Below are positions 1 through 11,224 of a stretch of DNA of 64,000 bases, in pieces; position 1 is the first letter of the stretch; each line of letters starts with the position of its first letter. The DNA is from Eumeta japonica (taxonomy: Eukaryota > Arthropoda > Insecta > Lepidoptera > Psychidae). A model generated the notes under the pieces. That model was not told where the DNA came from, searched no databases, and was given only the letters and a program-made list of their open reading frames with translations. A program made the translations under genes and the position numbers. The stretch lies in the NCBI GenBank assembly GCA_005406025.1, contig BGZK01002078.1, positions 17,164 to 81,163 of the forward strand, read 5' to 3'.

Positions 1-477
1 ATCTTCCACCATGTTCAAAATGATTTTCGTTGAAAGTATTTACTACACGTTACCTTTATTATTTTTATTATATTTTTGGACATAGGGTTTAGAAAATAGA
101 AGGGAGGTGACAATTTGTGCAACTGCACTGCAACAACAGAATGCAACAAGTGCCATTATTTTCAAAATTATTCACGTAATCAGAAAAATTGTTTAAAAAC
201 CTTAGTGTTTTTAAAAGAATTGTCGAAATCGTTGATGTTTATTGAAAAAAATTAGTTACAGCTGTTATATGTGGTGCCCTCCCGCCCTAGATATATTTAT
301 TTTTGTTATTTAACCACTAAACTAAGTAGCGGCGTATACAAGACGCCTACGCTATGAATTTCATTAATTACACGTCTTGTAGTTTTCGAATAAAATGCCT
401 ATGACATACGGACGGACGGACGAACGGACATGACGAAACTATAACGGTTCCATTTCCTTTTGGCTCGGAACCCTGAA
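1..477 (+). repeat. 0.76 kb lepidopteran repeat, copy 1 (cut by window edge)
   Basis: This is the 3' two thirds of a non-coding repeat seen four times in the window (also 2088-2848, 26041-26803 and inverted at 44668-45575). Shared landmarks are a 'ttttcgttgaaag' block, a G-rich run, 'gtgccctcccgcc', 'acgtcttgtag', 'cggacatgacgaaactata' and the end 'ggctcggaaccc'. No open frame runs through it. The superfamily is not resolved. The 'CGGAACCC' end and the 'gacggacgga' stretch are familiar from many moth genomes. Confidence 0.75.
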
Positions 478-1310
478 ACTGAGGTTCGAATAAAAGTTTT
501 ATTCCTTTTAAGTAAAAAATATTTTATTTGTACCTAGGTACAAATAGCATGATCCGTTTTATTGTAATTGTTATTCAACTTTGTTTATAATGATTATTAT
601 TATACACTTTTGCAATCAAATACATGTAGATACTGAAGATAAGGAATATATATTTTACATTCAACATAATCTAGGAGTCTCGTGACGGAAGAACGTGACG
701 GTCAAATCTGACGTTTTTTTTAACACCAAATTCTCACCTTACGCGCCTAAATAAATTTTCCTTTTAAAATAATTTGTATACCTGTTAAAAATCTTCAATT
801 AAACTTAATGTCAATGGATGTATACATAAATAATTTAAGATGTACATGAAACTGTTTCCAAAAATAATTGGAACATGCCACGTTAACCGCCGTGTAAAAT
901 GGCGTCGTCCATCAATCAGCGCAGCTTTCCCAATGATGTTGCAAGACGCGTGATTGATGATCACGCTTCACGCGTCGAGTGAGTTGACAAAATATATTGA
1001 CGATTGAATAACAAATATACTAAGTGTATTATACCCGCCTTATAGACATGCTTGAACGGGGAGTCAAAATGTGTGGGTGGGTTACAGACATCTTTATAGA
1101 GTTCGAACCGAATCTAACAGTTTAATGTGGGATAATTTGATACTTCTAGAATTTCAGTGCAAGAATGACGTCGGAATGTTAGTATTTTCTCTATTGAAAC
1201 TCCATATTAGATTCCAGTACTTGAAGTAATATTTTCTAAGTCCAATGTTCATATTATATTGGGTGAAAACGATGAAAAATAAGATATTGTCGTATGTAGG
1301 TGCTAATAAA
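478..1310. other. Unique AT-rich DNA, no gene seen
   Basis: No convincing coding frame. The only structure is at about 905-960, where 'ccatcaatca' and 'tgattgatg' form an inverted pair of homeodomain-like TGATTGAT sites about 40 bp apart in slightly GC-richer DNA. Confidence 0.5.
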
Positions 1311-1385
1311 TGGTGATGGCGCAGCGCTTAAGAGCGTCGTCCTCGTACCGGAAACTCACGGGTTCGATCCTGAGCACAGACGAAT
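1311..1385 (+). repeat. tRNA-derived SINE head
   Basis: The stretch has a pol III A-box-like 'tggcgcagcgcttaagagc' near 1317 and a B-box 'ggttcgatcctg' near 1371, spaced as in a tRNA. I cannot draw a convincing acceptor stem, so a tRNA-derived SINE head or tRNA relic is more likely than a working tRNA. No clear SINE body or tail can be delimited downstream. Confidence 0.5.
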
Positions 1386-2087
1386 TGACCATTGCGTTCT
1401 TGACCTAAATAAACCGGGCGATCTCCGCCGCAGATAGCACATCCAAGCCGTCGGATATAGGCGTCGTCGCATCAGCGACGGGCGCCAGCGGCCGCCGCCC
1501 GAGCGTAGAGCCAGCGTGCGGGACGACGTCCGAGTCCCTCGACATTAAATGATAACGTCGTGGGAGTGCAGAGCACCGCAGAGCGGCAATGTACATCTGA
1601 CACAAGAGTACTGTGTGTAATAAAACAAATGTATGAGTCTTAAGCAGAGGAAAACCTAAGAAATTGTTAACTAGACGATCGAACTGCAATGCTTCGAGTT
1701 GTGTGATTATAATCACTACAGGTCGATCGTAAGGGAAGGTCATTCACTATCATTCTGTATAGTATTTGTTATTTTTTATATCCGGGGTAGCATTGCAACG
1801 CGAATCTCGCGAAATGACAATAAGTGTGTGACTGGAAACCCTCAAATAAAAAAAACTTTCTTGAATTCGGTAGCTCAACTGTAGCGATAATGTCAGTCCA
1901 TGGAACTAAAAATTATTATTTTATGATTCATCTTAAACGACTTGAAAAAGTTTCTTAAATAGGTAGAAAGGTATCTTTAATATTTATTGAAACTTGTTTT
2001 GTGTTTTCTTAGTACATAAATAATAATGCGGCGCAAAAGATTGTCGATGAAATCTTCTCGGCTCGCACTCCTTTGAAGTCACAGTAT
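1386..2087. other. No gene; GC-rich patch at 1415-1570
   Basis: A roughly 150 bp patch at 1415-1570 is clearly GC-rich against AT-rich flanks ('gcgccagcggccgccgcccg'). Short frames here end quickly and have no codon pattern. The rest is plain AT-rich DNA. Confidence 0.4.
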
Positions 2088-2848
2088 AAAAGCTGGCCTA
2101 GAGCGTGTCGGACCACGCTCAGTACAGGGTTCCGAAGCCGTTATTACTAAGAAATGCACTACAGATGAAAAAAGTACGTTGTTACACCATTCTCATGTTT
2201 CCCGCACAAAGTAGTTACAAGCACTTTAGTCGCCTATAACTAGAAAAACAAGTAGATATTTCGACTATTATTATTAAACTAATGTAAACTAAAGGGCATC
2301 AGTAAAAGAGCGTATCTTTATGGCACTTACGCCCTTTTGTTGAGAAGCGCAGTTTTCCAGCAATAGTCAAAAACAATTTATCCGATCGTATTCAAAATAA
2401 TTCTTAGAGGCACACTGAGTGTTACCTTCGTTACTTTTTTCATATTTTTGAACATACGGTTTAGAAACTAGAGGGGGGGGGCACAATTTCTGCAACTTTC
2501 GGAGCGATTATTTTCGAAATTATTCACATAATCAGATTTTTTTTGTAGAAATCTTAGTTTTTTTCAAAGCACTGTCGAAATATGTGCCACGTGTCAATAT
2601 TTGCTGAAACAAATCTTTTTCAGCTTCTGTTACATATACGGAGTGCCTCCCTTAAAAATATTTATTTTTGTTATTTAACTACTAAACTAAATAACGGCTT
2701 ATACAAGACACTCACTATAAATTTCATCAATATACGTCTTATAGTTTATCAATAAAATACCTGTGAAATTCAGACGGATGAACGGACTGACATGACGAAA
2801 CTATAAATATACCGTTCTTGCCATTTTGGCTCGGAATCCTAAGAAATT
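2088..2848 (+). repeat. 0.76 kb lepidopteran repeat, copy 2 (full length)
   Basis: This copy starts with 'ctggcctagagcgtgtcgg' and a 'gggttccgaagcc' block and ends with 'ggctcggaatcct'. It aligns by eye along its length with copy 3 at 26041-26803, including the pure G run near 2474. It has no coding capacity. Confidence 0.8.
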
Positions 2849-3309
2849 GAAACTTAGTCAAGTAATTACTTAAGACGTCATTCGTATTTTGAGCGATAAA
2901 TTGATAATAGAATATCTTTCTCTTTTTAGGAAAAATTAGCGAACTAACTAGAGAACACCTTCAAATTATTCTACGTTTCAAGAATTTTTTTACGTGGACG
3001 CTAAATTTTTGTACGTCTTTGCAATCTTAAATGTACAGAGAATATTTGAACTCTTATTATTCAAGTCACCAAATCAAATCAAATAAAATCAAAAATATAT
3101 TTATTTCGTAGGTTCGTAGATTTGAAATGGGTCATACATAAACAATGGTTTTTGACATTAAAATTACCACCCACTCCATATGTTGATTCACCATGAGAAG
3201 AATGGGTAAGAAATTCAAGGTTTGCTCTTTTTTACTCAACGATACAAAATAATAAATAATTTAGTACAACACTTAGTAATAACATGAAGCAATCTGATAG
3301 CCGAGCAGT

Positions 3310-5190
3310 TCAATCCCATGGATTTTTTTCATTAACATATTCAGACACAGTATAATAGCCCTTGCCATATAATTTTCTTTTAACGAAACGTTTAAATTTG
3401 TAAAATGGCAAATTTTCAGTTTCAGCTGGGATCTTATTATAAAAGCGCACACGTTGCCCCTTAAACGATTTATTAACTTTGTTTAGACAGATCTTTGAGC
3501 AGCAAGATGGTTCTTATTTTTAGTGTTAATATTATGGATGTTGTTCCTTTTTTGGAACGATTCTATATGTCTCTTAATGTATACCAGGTTGTCGTATATG
3601 TATTGTGATGCTAAAGTTAGGATATTAATTTTCTTAAATTTTTCTCTGAGATATGCAATTGGTCTCAAATCATAAACAACATGAATAAGTTCACTACTGC
3701 AGCACGAAAATTGTGTTAACATCGGCTGCTTGACCGCATAATAAAATTCCATAGGTCATGAGACTGATAAAAAACTGAAACATACTAGTCTCGCGGTGCT
3801 TTCATCTGTAAGTCGTCGAATTCTTTTTACTGCATATATCGCAGAACTAAGCCTTTTCGCCAGTCTGGTAATATGGGAATTCCAAAATAATTTAGCATCT
3901 TAAGCGAAACCATGGAATAAGGTTGTGTCCAAAATATCCAGTTATTTCGTTCTTGATCATTCCGTTGCCGTTGACCGGTTTAGCACTAGTCAAGGAAAAT
4001 TGAACAAGTTTTGTTTCCTTCTCATTGAGAAGAAGATTATCAATACTAAACTACATAAGATGAATGTTGCCCATTAATCTTAAAAAGTAAAGAAGTATCA
4101 TCAGCAAACAGAACAATCCCATGCCCATCTTTAATAAGATGTGGTAAATTATTAATGTAAACTAGGTATAGAGACGGTCCAAAAACTGATACCCTACGGT
4201 ACACCCATAGTGACTATAGATTCCGACGACCTCTCGCCATTATCATCAACTCTTTCAATTCTACCTTTTAAATAAGACTAGAAGTACAAGTGATCGACCC
4301 GTGACACCATAATAGTATAGTTTTCTGATCAATGCGTCGTGATGAACGCAATCAAAAGCCTTGGATAAATCACAAAAGACATCGATTGCGTCCTGTGAAT
4401 CCTCCAAGGCATCAAAAATCTGTTAAATAAGCTCAACACCAGCTTCAGTTGTTAAGCGACCCTTTGTGAATCAGAATTGTTTACCGTTTATTAAATTATT
4501 ATTATACAAATACCGTAATGATTGATTTAATATAAACTTTTCAAAAATTTTACTAAGTGTAGGTAGTATTGATATCGGTCTAAAGTTGGAAGGGTCCAAC
4601 TACCGTATTTAAAGTGGAATAACTTTGCTTCATTAGATCAGGAAACATACCAACAAACTCAAAAACATTAACGAACGACGTCATATAGTCAATGCAGAAA
4701 GGTTAACTTCAGAGATTTTTTTGCATTTTTATGTGTAGTTGACATGAGTAAATTCAAACATAATGTCACAAGTGTCAACGTTTCGCTTCAACAGAGATAT
4801 TCAGTGAGAGTGGGCGATGATTTTAGAGATTGTGTAGTTGACATTGGAATGTTAGCAATGAATTTTTCCAAAGAAAAGCAATTTCTTTGTCTTTGTTTAA
4901 AATTTTATTATCAATTTTTAATTGAAATTCTGTATGACGGGGTGTGTGTTGACAAGTTTCACTATTGATTATATTCCAAGTAGTTTTTAACGAATCAGTG
5001 CCATTTTTTATCTTATTACTGACAAACATAGACTTTGCGGCTGCACATACGCGCTTAAATACCTTAGAATAATTTCATACATAATTGACAAAATTAACGG
5101 AATTTTTATACGACTTTTCCTCATAAAGTACGTATAATCTACGCCTGCCATTATGAATGCCCACTGTCGCCCAATCACTAAACGATAAAG
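3310..5190 (-). pseudogene. LINE ORF2: linker, reverse transcriptase and C-terminal domain (broken)
   Basis: Minus-strand frames carry reverse transcriptase signatures. NFRPISILPTLSKIFEK lies near 4590-4550 and the FADD catalytic motif near 4110-4095. A damaged GVPxGS motif near 4205-4160 has a stop in place of the usual Q and then shifts frame into GPSLYLVYIN. The segment before RT (about 5190-4825) contains YKNSVNFVNY and LKTTWNIINSET, typical of the endonuclease-RT linker. After RT, 3752-3483 reads LREKFKKINILTLASQYIYD and 3460-3310 reads VRFYNKIP and KLYGKGYY before the stop at 3310-3312, the usual Jockey-like C-terminus. At least three frameshifts and several stops are present. A polymerase from this copy is not possible. 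Confidence 0.85.
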
Positions 5191-5192
5191 TA

Positions 5193-5825
5193 CAGTAGAA
5201 CCTCGATAAGTCAAACCTCGGTAACTTAAAAACCTCTATAACTTCAAAAAATAATATGTTCCCTTCCCATCAAAGCCCAAAACCTCTATAACTTAAAATA
5301 CGCAACCTCTATAACTTAAATAAGTAATCTCTGTATTGGCCCTCAGTAACTTAAAGAAATGTTTCCACAACCTCTGTAACATAAAATTGTTTGTCAATGA
5401 GTCATTTTGAAAGAGTGTGCAAAACAAAAGGTTTCGGTATTTATTGCTTGCACGTGTTCACTAGTTAAATTGTTAACGTAAACAATACATATGTCACCTA
5501 TTGTTTGCTTCTTCGAAATTCTTTAAAGCTTTGCGGCGGTTAGCCTTAAGACATAAGTAAGCCTTGGATCATAAGTTTTTGATCATTGTCCTGGAAACAT
5601 CGCTTTACTTACTGTGGGATAAAACTGGCTTAAAATGAGTTCAAAAAGAAAACTTACAACTCTCACATACGCTGATAAAGGGTGGAACAAGGGTACATAC
5701 ATACATATGTACATACCTACCTCTATATTAACCTATCCCTGGCATAGACCCTTGATAACTTAAAACCTCTATAACTTAAAATATTTTGTGTTTCCCCTGG
5801 ACTTTAACTTATCGAGGTTCTACTG
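5193..5825 (+). mobile_element. pogo/Tigger-type deletion derivative (MITE) inserted in the LINE
   Basis: The element is bounded by inverted repeats CAGTAGAACCTCGATAAGT (5193-5211) and their complement (5807-5825), flanked by TA on both sides (5191-5192 and 5826-5827), as expected for Tc1/mariner-pogo transposons. Variants of 'aacctctataactt' recur many times just inside both ends and look like subterminal transposase sites. At 5635 an ATG opens MSSKRKLTTLTYADK, which resembles the start of pogo/Tigger (CENP-B-like) transposases, and then the frame loses similarity. This is therefore an internally deleted, non-autonomous copy. The family call rests on termini, TA duplication and N-terminal resemblance. 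Confidence 0.85.
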
Positions 5826-5827
5826 TA

Positions 5828-6349
5828 TTATTAACATTAATATTTTTTGATTTGAAAACATTGCTGAATTTAGACCTGGTTATAGTCAAAAGTGAACTAT
5901 ATGATAAATTAGACAATTTTTTTAGTACGTTATTTCTAAACTGTTCAAGACGACTAATGTTCAGAGGCCCAATTTTGATCTTATGTTTTATATTTTATTT
6001 AGAATTAATTTCAAACGTAACCAGCTGTCCAAAATTATCACATGATAATTTATTTATAACCGATTGAAATTCTGGTTTAATCTTCATGAATATATTATCA
6101 AGACAGGATGACGAAGTAGCTGTGAATCTGGTCGGTTCCAAATATCTAATTTTTTCTCTAAATGATAACAATGGAATATAGATTTAATTCTAGTGCATAG
6201 ACAAGAATTTTACAATAAATTTAAATTAAAATCTCCACAAATATCAATAAATTTATTATTATCACTTATTTTGTACAAAATATCATCCACTACGTTGTAT
6301 AACATTTCGAAAATGTCATATGGATAACTTTAGGGGTATGTATACGCTT
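5828..6349 (-). pseudogene. LINE ORF2: second half of the endonuclease domain
   Basis: The minus-strand translation leaving the 70 bp array continues ...IELERLIVLSVY, then after a frameshift gives DILYKISDNNKFIDICGDFN (about 6300-6230) and PTRFTATSSSCLDNIF (about 6140-6090). GDFN and S-x2-LDNIF are characteristic APE-type endonuclease motifs of Jockey-like LINEs. The segment is the direct continuation of the N-terminal half at 8506-8240 once the array is ignored. Near 5850 it meets the pogo insertion, after which GRRRLYVLYEEKSYKNS follows at about 5150-5100. Confidence 0.85.
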
Positions 6350-8233
6350 AATACAATAAGCCGTTCTAGTTCTATACAGGCCAATTCAATAGTTCGATCA
6401 ACAGATAGGCATACATTATAATACAATAAGCCATTCTAGTTTTGTACAGGCCACCTTAATAGTTCGATCAATAGATAGGCATACATTATAATACAATAAG
6501 CTGTCTAGTTCTATACAAGCCACCTCAACAGTTCGATCAACAGATAGGCATACATTATAATACAATAAGCCGTTCTAGTTCTGTACAGGCCACCTTAATA
6601 GTTCGATCAACAGATAGGCATACATTATAATACAATAAGCCGTTCTAGTTCTATACAAGCCACCTCAATAGTTCGATCAACAGATAGGCATACATTATAA
6701 TACAATAATCCGTTCTAGTTTTATACAGGCCACCTCAATAGTTCGATCAACAGAGAGACATACAATATAATACAATAAGCCGCTCTAGTTCTATACAGGC
6801 CACTTCAATAGTTTGTTCAACACATAAGCATACAATATAATACAATAAGCCGCTCTAGTTCTATAGAGGCCACTTCAATAGTTCGATCAACAGATAGGCA
6901 TACATTATAATACAATAAGCCGTTCTAGTTCTGTACAGGCCACCTCAATAGTTCGATCAACAGATAGGCAAACATTATAATAAAATAAGCCGTTCTAGTT
7001 CTATACAGGCCACTTCAATAGTTTGTTCAACACATAGGCGTACAATATAATACAATAAGCCGCTCTAGTTCTATACAGGCCACTTCAATAGTTTGTTCAA
7101 CACATAGGCATACAATATAATACAATAAGCCGCTCTAGTTCTATACAGGCCACTTCAATAGTTTGTTCAACACAGGCATATAATATAATACAATAAACCG
7201 CTCTAGTTCTATACAGGGCACTTCAATAGTGCGCTCAACAGATAGGGTTGCAATATAATACAATAAGCCGCTCTAGTTCTATACAGGCCACTTCAATAGT
7301 TTGTTCAACACATAGGCATACAATATAATACAATAAGCCGCTCTAGTTCTATACAGGCCACTTCAATAGTTCGCTCAACAGATAGGCTTGCAATATAATA
7401 CAATAAGCCGCTCTAGTTCTATACAGGCCACTTCAATAGTTTGTTCAACACATAGGCATACATTATAATACAATAAGCCGTTCTAGTTCTGTACAGGCCA
7501 CCTCAATAGTTCGATCAACAGATAGGCAAACATTATAATACAATAAGCCGTTCTAATTGTGTACAGGCCACTTCAATAGTTCGATCAACAGATAGGCATA
7601 CATTATAATACAATAAGCCGTTCTAATTCTATACAAGCCACCTCAATAGTTTGATCAGCAGATAGGCATGTATTATAATACGATAAGCCGCTCTAGTTCT
7701 ATACAGGCCACTTCAATAGTTTGTTCAACACATAGGCATACAATATAATACAATAAGCCGCTCTAGTTCTATACAGGCCACTTCAATAGTTTGTTCAACA
7801 CAGGCATATAATATAATACAATAAGCCACTCTAGTTCTATACAGGGCACTATAATAGTTCGCTCAACAGATAGGCTTGCAATATAATACAATAAGCCGCT
7901 CTAGTTCTATACAGGCCACTTCAATAGTTTGTTCAACACATAGGCATACAATATAATACAGTAAGCCGCTCTAGTTCTATACAGGCCACTTCAATAGTTT
8001 GTTCAACACAGGCATATAATATAATACAATAAGCCACTTTAGTTCTATACAGGGCACTATAATAGTTCGCTCAACAGATAGGCTTGCAATATAATACAAT
8101 AAGCCGCTCTAGTTCTATACAGGCCACTTCAATAGTTTGTTCAACACATAGGCATACAATATTATACAATAAGTCGCTCTAGTTCTATGCAGACCACTTC
8201 AATAGTTCGCTCAACAGATAGGCTTGCAATATC
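6350..8233. repeat. 70 bp minisatellite array derived from LINE endonuclease coding sequence
   Basis: About 27 head-to-tail units, most exactly 70 bp and some shortened to about 66-69 bp, run from 6350 to 8233. Each contains variants of 'caataagccgctctagttc', 'tatacaggccacttcaatag' and 'tcaacagataggcatac'. Read on the minus strand, one unit encodes the endonuclease segment VERTIEVACIELERLIV. The same peptide is in frame with the LINE on both sides of the array, so the array arose by amplification of an internal piece of the element. Since 70 is not a multiple of three, the array cannot keep a frame. Units fall into at least four variants with repeating order. There are no unique spacers, so it is not CRISPR-like. 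Confidence 0.95.
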
Positions 8234-8239
8234 TGGACG

Positions 8240-8506
8240 TTATTTGCATTTTATATAATTTTTAACTATTATCAGTGAGCCGCGAAGTATAGCTTTTTCT
8301 CTGCTTAACGAACTTGCTACCTGGCGCATACTGAAGTTAAACATGTACTGGTGACCTCTAAGCCAATGTTCTGTTATACATAATATGTCAATATCATCAT
8401 AATTTATGAATAATTCAATTTCCAGTTCCTCATTTGACATCTCTACATTTTGATGCACTAGATTGAGTGTACATTTTTTATTATTATCATTTTTCTGCTC
8501 GGTCAT
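8240..8506 (-). pseudogene. LINE ORF2: endonuclease N-terminus
   Basis: This minus-strand frame starts with ATG at 8506 and reads MTEQKNDNNKKCTLNLVHQN, then IDILCITEHWL, the classical first motifs of a Jockey-like APE endonuclease (catalytic Asn-region strand followed by the Glu of TEHW). It ends at a TAA at 8240-8242. Read straight through that stop, the same frame gives RPDIASLSVERTIEVVC, which runs directly into the 70 bp array. A single nonsense mutation therefore separates it from the next part of the domain. The start codon choice matches the usual ORF2 start just before the VHQN strand. Confidence 0.85.
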
Positions 8507-8552
8507 TATGGGTTGAGACTCATATACTCGTAAAATATTATTATCATTTTAA

Positions 8553-10030
8553 TTATTTTCGAGTTATTACAATTTTGGAATAATGTCGAAAAATTTCAAG
8601 AGGTATTCTATATTGTCTTATAAACTTATTTAAATTATCATCAATGTCAAATGCTTCAATAGAAGCACATAAATGTTTGTCCATGGAACTGGACATGTTA
8701 ATAATAAAATAACTTAGCGACTCCGCTAATTGCAGTAAATAAATTTTGAGAGGAAACACTTCCTTCTTGTCAAGAAAAATAATAGCAATAATTTTATTGG
8801 TGTAAATAAAATGATTAATGGAATGACATGTCTATGTATGGAAATTAATATTCAATTTGTGTCGATAATTATTTTCTTTTTGTGACTAACCTTGACTGAA
8901 TGAAAAAGCGAACAAAATGACTAGTTACATTTGCAATACTATTTAATTTTGAGAAACAATAAACTATATCTTTTTTGTCAGTCTTTTCCCTTCTACCAAT
9001 TAAAATAATAATTATAGTATTCGAATAGAAGAGGTTGGTCTTGACAATTTTCTCCGATATATTACGGTGTGAAGGCCCCGGCACGCGGATATCGAGTACG
9101 TCTCCCGGCTGAGCGGCGGGCCCATCGACTTTTGAAACTCGTCGCTGTGACATCTCGGCCCGCCGCGCATCACGCGGAGACGCACCCGACCGCGGCGAGG
9201 CAACGGCCGGCGCATCGACGTGGAGTGCATTGTTCATCTGATTTGTTTGTTGTATGGGCCCCGTGCAATTCATACTTCCATTCGGCAAAATGTCATAATT
9301 TAATATAACATTCAAATTTGAATTCAAATTTAAACAGCGCGACTCAACCTGTGCCGTTAATTTTATTAAATTACAACGTTGCATTTGTTGCAGCAGATTG
9401 ACACTCTGAATCCTTTTCATTAAATTTTTGTTTATACAATTTTATAGATTAAAGTAATTCTAAATGTTGTTTTTTAAAATTAATCTTTTTATTACTAATA
9501 TTCATTTGTTTTTTAATTTTTTTAGAATGTCCTATAAACTTATTAATTTTAAAGTATTTCCTAGTTTCTTTAGCACTATTAAAAATTTATGCATATCTTT
9601 TGCGTGTCTGTCCGTGCCGTATTATTCAACATTGAGCCACACAGGTTCCTCGTTTCGTCCACCTTACACAAATCGAACTGGTGTTGTGATTCATAGGTCC
9701 TTCTTCTTTGCTGTGCAGCTCTTCCTGAAGAGCCTGCACTTGGAACAGTGACTGCTCGTCCCGCTTACGACAGTCGTCCAGTGCACTTACCACCAGTACT
9801 TACAAGCCATCGCGCTGACCACTCAGGTCATTGCATTTAATATCTATTTCGGCTAATTCGCTCTTTAATTTAGTGCTCATAAATATGATCAATCTTATTT
9901 GTCTCGTGATTATCGCGCTCGCTCATAAGCCAATCACACATTTCTTTGGACGCCTTCAATTATAGGAGCGTTGCCTTCAATTTTTGTTCTAAATCACGAA
10001 GGTAGGTCTACGACTTATGATTTCCAATGT
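8553..10030 (-). pseudogene. LINE ORF1 (gag-like) remnant
   Basis: Upstream of ORF2 on the minus strand, several frames look like decayed ORF1. Near 9990-9880 the translation TYLRDLEQKLKATLL, CDWLMSERDNHETNKIDHIY and IKERI has a charged, heptad-like composition expected of an ORF1 coiled coil. From 9420 down to 8869 a 183-codon frame stays open across a GC-rich, Pro/Arg/Ser-rich segment (9062-9230). I recognise no zinc knuckle. Assignment rests mainly on position and on the coiled-coil-like segment. The 183-codon frame may be partly accidental. Confidence 0.5.
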
Positions 10031-10170
10031 GAACGAATCAGAAGGTCAGCTTGTCACTTAATCAATTATTATAATTATGTATATGTGCACTGTTACTGAA
10101 ATTTCAATAAAATTTCTAATAAAATAAATTAAAAGTACATTACAAAACGAAATAAAAAAAAAAACATTAG

Positions 10171-10240
10171 TATTAGGAGAGATTTGAACCCAGACACCCC
10201 GTAATGCCACACAACTACAACTGAGCTAATCGTTCTGAAG
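10171..10240 (-). pseudogene. tRNA-like relic or SINE head
   Basis: On the minus strand an A-box-like 'attagctcagttgtag' is followed about 30 nt later by a B-box-like 'gggttcaaatctc', and a run of T (a pol III terminator) follows some 20 nt downstream. The acceptor and T stems do not pair well, so this is a degenerate tRNA or tRNA-derived repeat rather than a working gene. Confidence 0.4.
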
Positions 10241-10416
10241 CGAAATTAGTTAGGCTATAGTTCAAACAAACAGAATTATGTAGCAATATTTTAAAATTAT
10301 TATTTAATAGTATATGATACCCATATATGTGGACCCCACAATATAAACAAAACAAGTGAATGGATAAAAAATTAAAATTTAACATGAAAATGAAAATTAA
10401 TTCTGTTATATGTCAG

Positions 10417-10490
<74 letters not shown>
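10417..10490. repeat. (TA)n microsatellite
   Basis: About 74 bp of uninterrupted TA dinucleotides. Confidence 0.98.
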
Positions 10491-10493
<3 letters not shown>

Positions 10494-11224
10494 AAGCGTT
10501 ACATGGAATTAATAATGTCGTACGTTAGATAAGATAAGACGACCAAATTTAAAATTATTTTTCTTATATTTAGTATTTGTAAAAAATAGATATATTGATT
10601 GAATTAAATATATTAATCAATCTATTTATATAAAATTTGGGTTAGGCACTGAATTATTAACACAATTAAATTAGTTATTTACAGTTCTCCCGATCAATTG
10701 TGAAGCGAGTGTGAATATAGGTAGGTACGTCCCGCGCGGCAGGCAGAGCTCGAATCCGAACATTTCTTTTGTTCGTATTAAAAATATTTTATTCAGGGTT
10801 AGGTATCAGTTTGCGCGTACCATAAATCTCTCTTCTGTACATCACACACAAAAACAACAGATGCTATCTCGTATATTTAGCATGGGTGCAACGCACACCC
10901 GCTAATAGGCTGCTCGATTCACAGGACAAAACTTGTTAAATAAGATTAGGGTATATATGTACGAAGGAGTTCCGAGATAAATCTTGTGAGGTCGGTTTAA
11001 TACGTTACATTCTCATCTCATCCAATGTTTGATCTTGGCGTATGTAGTTTGAGCGCAGTGTAGCCACTGAACCGTTACCGTCAGGCAACTATGACCTTGG
11101 CAATTATTATAAACGTATTGTTTTGTATTGTATATATTTTGCTACTCTATTTTTGTATGAGTATATCTGACGTGCATGTATTTAAAGGGTGGGGGATGTT
11201 TTATAACTTCTTCAAAGATTGTAT
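10491..11224. other. AT-rich DNA, no gene seen
   Basis: No supported frame. An imperfect hairpin with arms 'aatagatatattgatt' and 'aatcaatctattt' lies at about 10586-10627. The rest shows no repeat that I recognise. Confidence 0.4.

Larger units (their letters stand above)
3066..10050 (-). mobile_element. Jockey-type non-LTR retrotransposon (LINE), minus strand, dead and interrupted
   Basis: Reading the minus strand gives, in order: an ORF1-like remnant (about 10030 to 8553), an endonuclease-reverse transcriptase ORF2 (8506 down to a stop at 3310) and a short 3' tail of 'atttgattt'-like repeats near 3070-3100. The gene order, the endonuclease start, the RT motifs and the conserved C-terminal region place it in the Jockey/CR1-like superfamily. 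Two things split ORF2: a pogo/Tigger derivative at 5193-5825 and a 70 bp tandem array at 6350-8233. Without them the element would be about 4.5 kb, which is normal for the family. Stops and frameshifts throughout show it is inactive. The 5' boundary is approximate, and I could not identify a target duplication. Confidence 0.85.

Noticed and set aside
1405..1743. 112-codon minus-strand frame downstream of the SINE head
   Set aside because: It spans a GC-rich patch and AT-rich DNA with no bias or domain.
6350..8233. CRISPR-like look of the regular 70 bp array
   Set aside because: Units are contiguous with no unique spacers, lie in a eukaryotic LINE, and derive from its coding sequence.
9012..9308. 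Additional frames overlapping the 9.1 kb GC patch
   Set aside because: The LINE ORF1-like frame explains the stretch better. The others are GC shadows.
10171..10240. Functional tRNA gene
   Set aside because: A and B boxes are recognisable, but acceptor and T stems do not pair acceptably.
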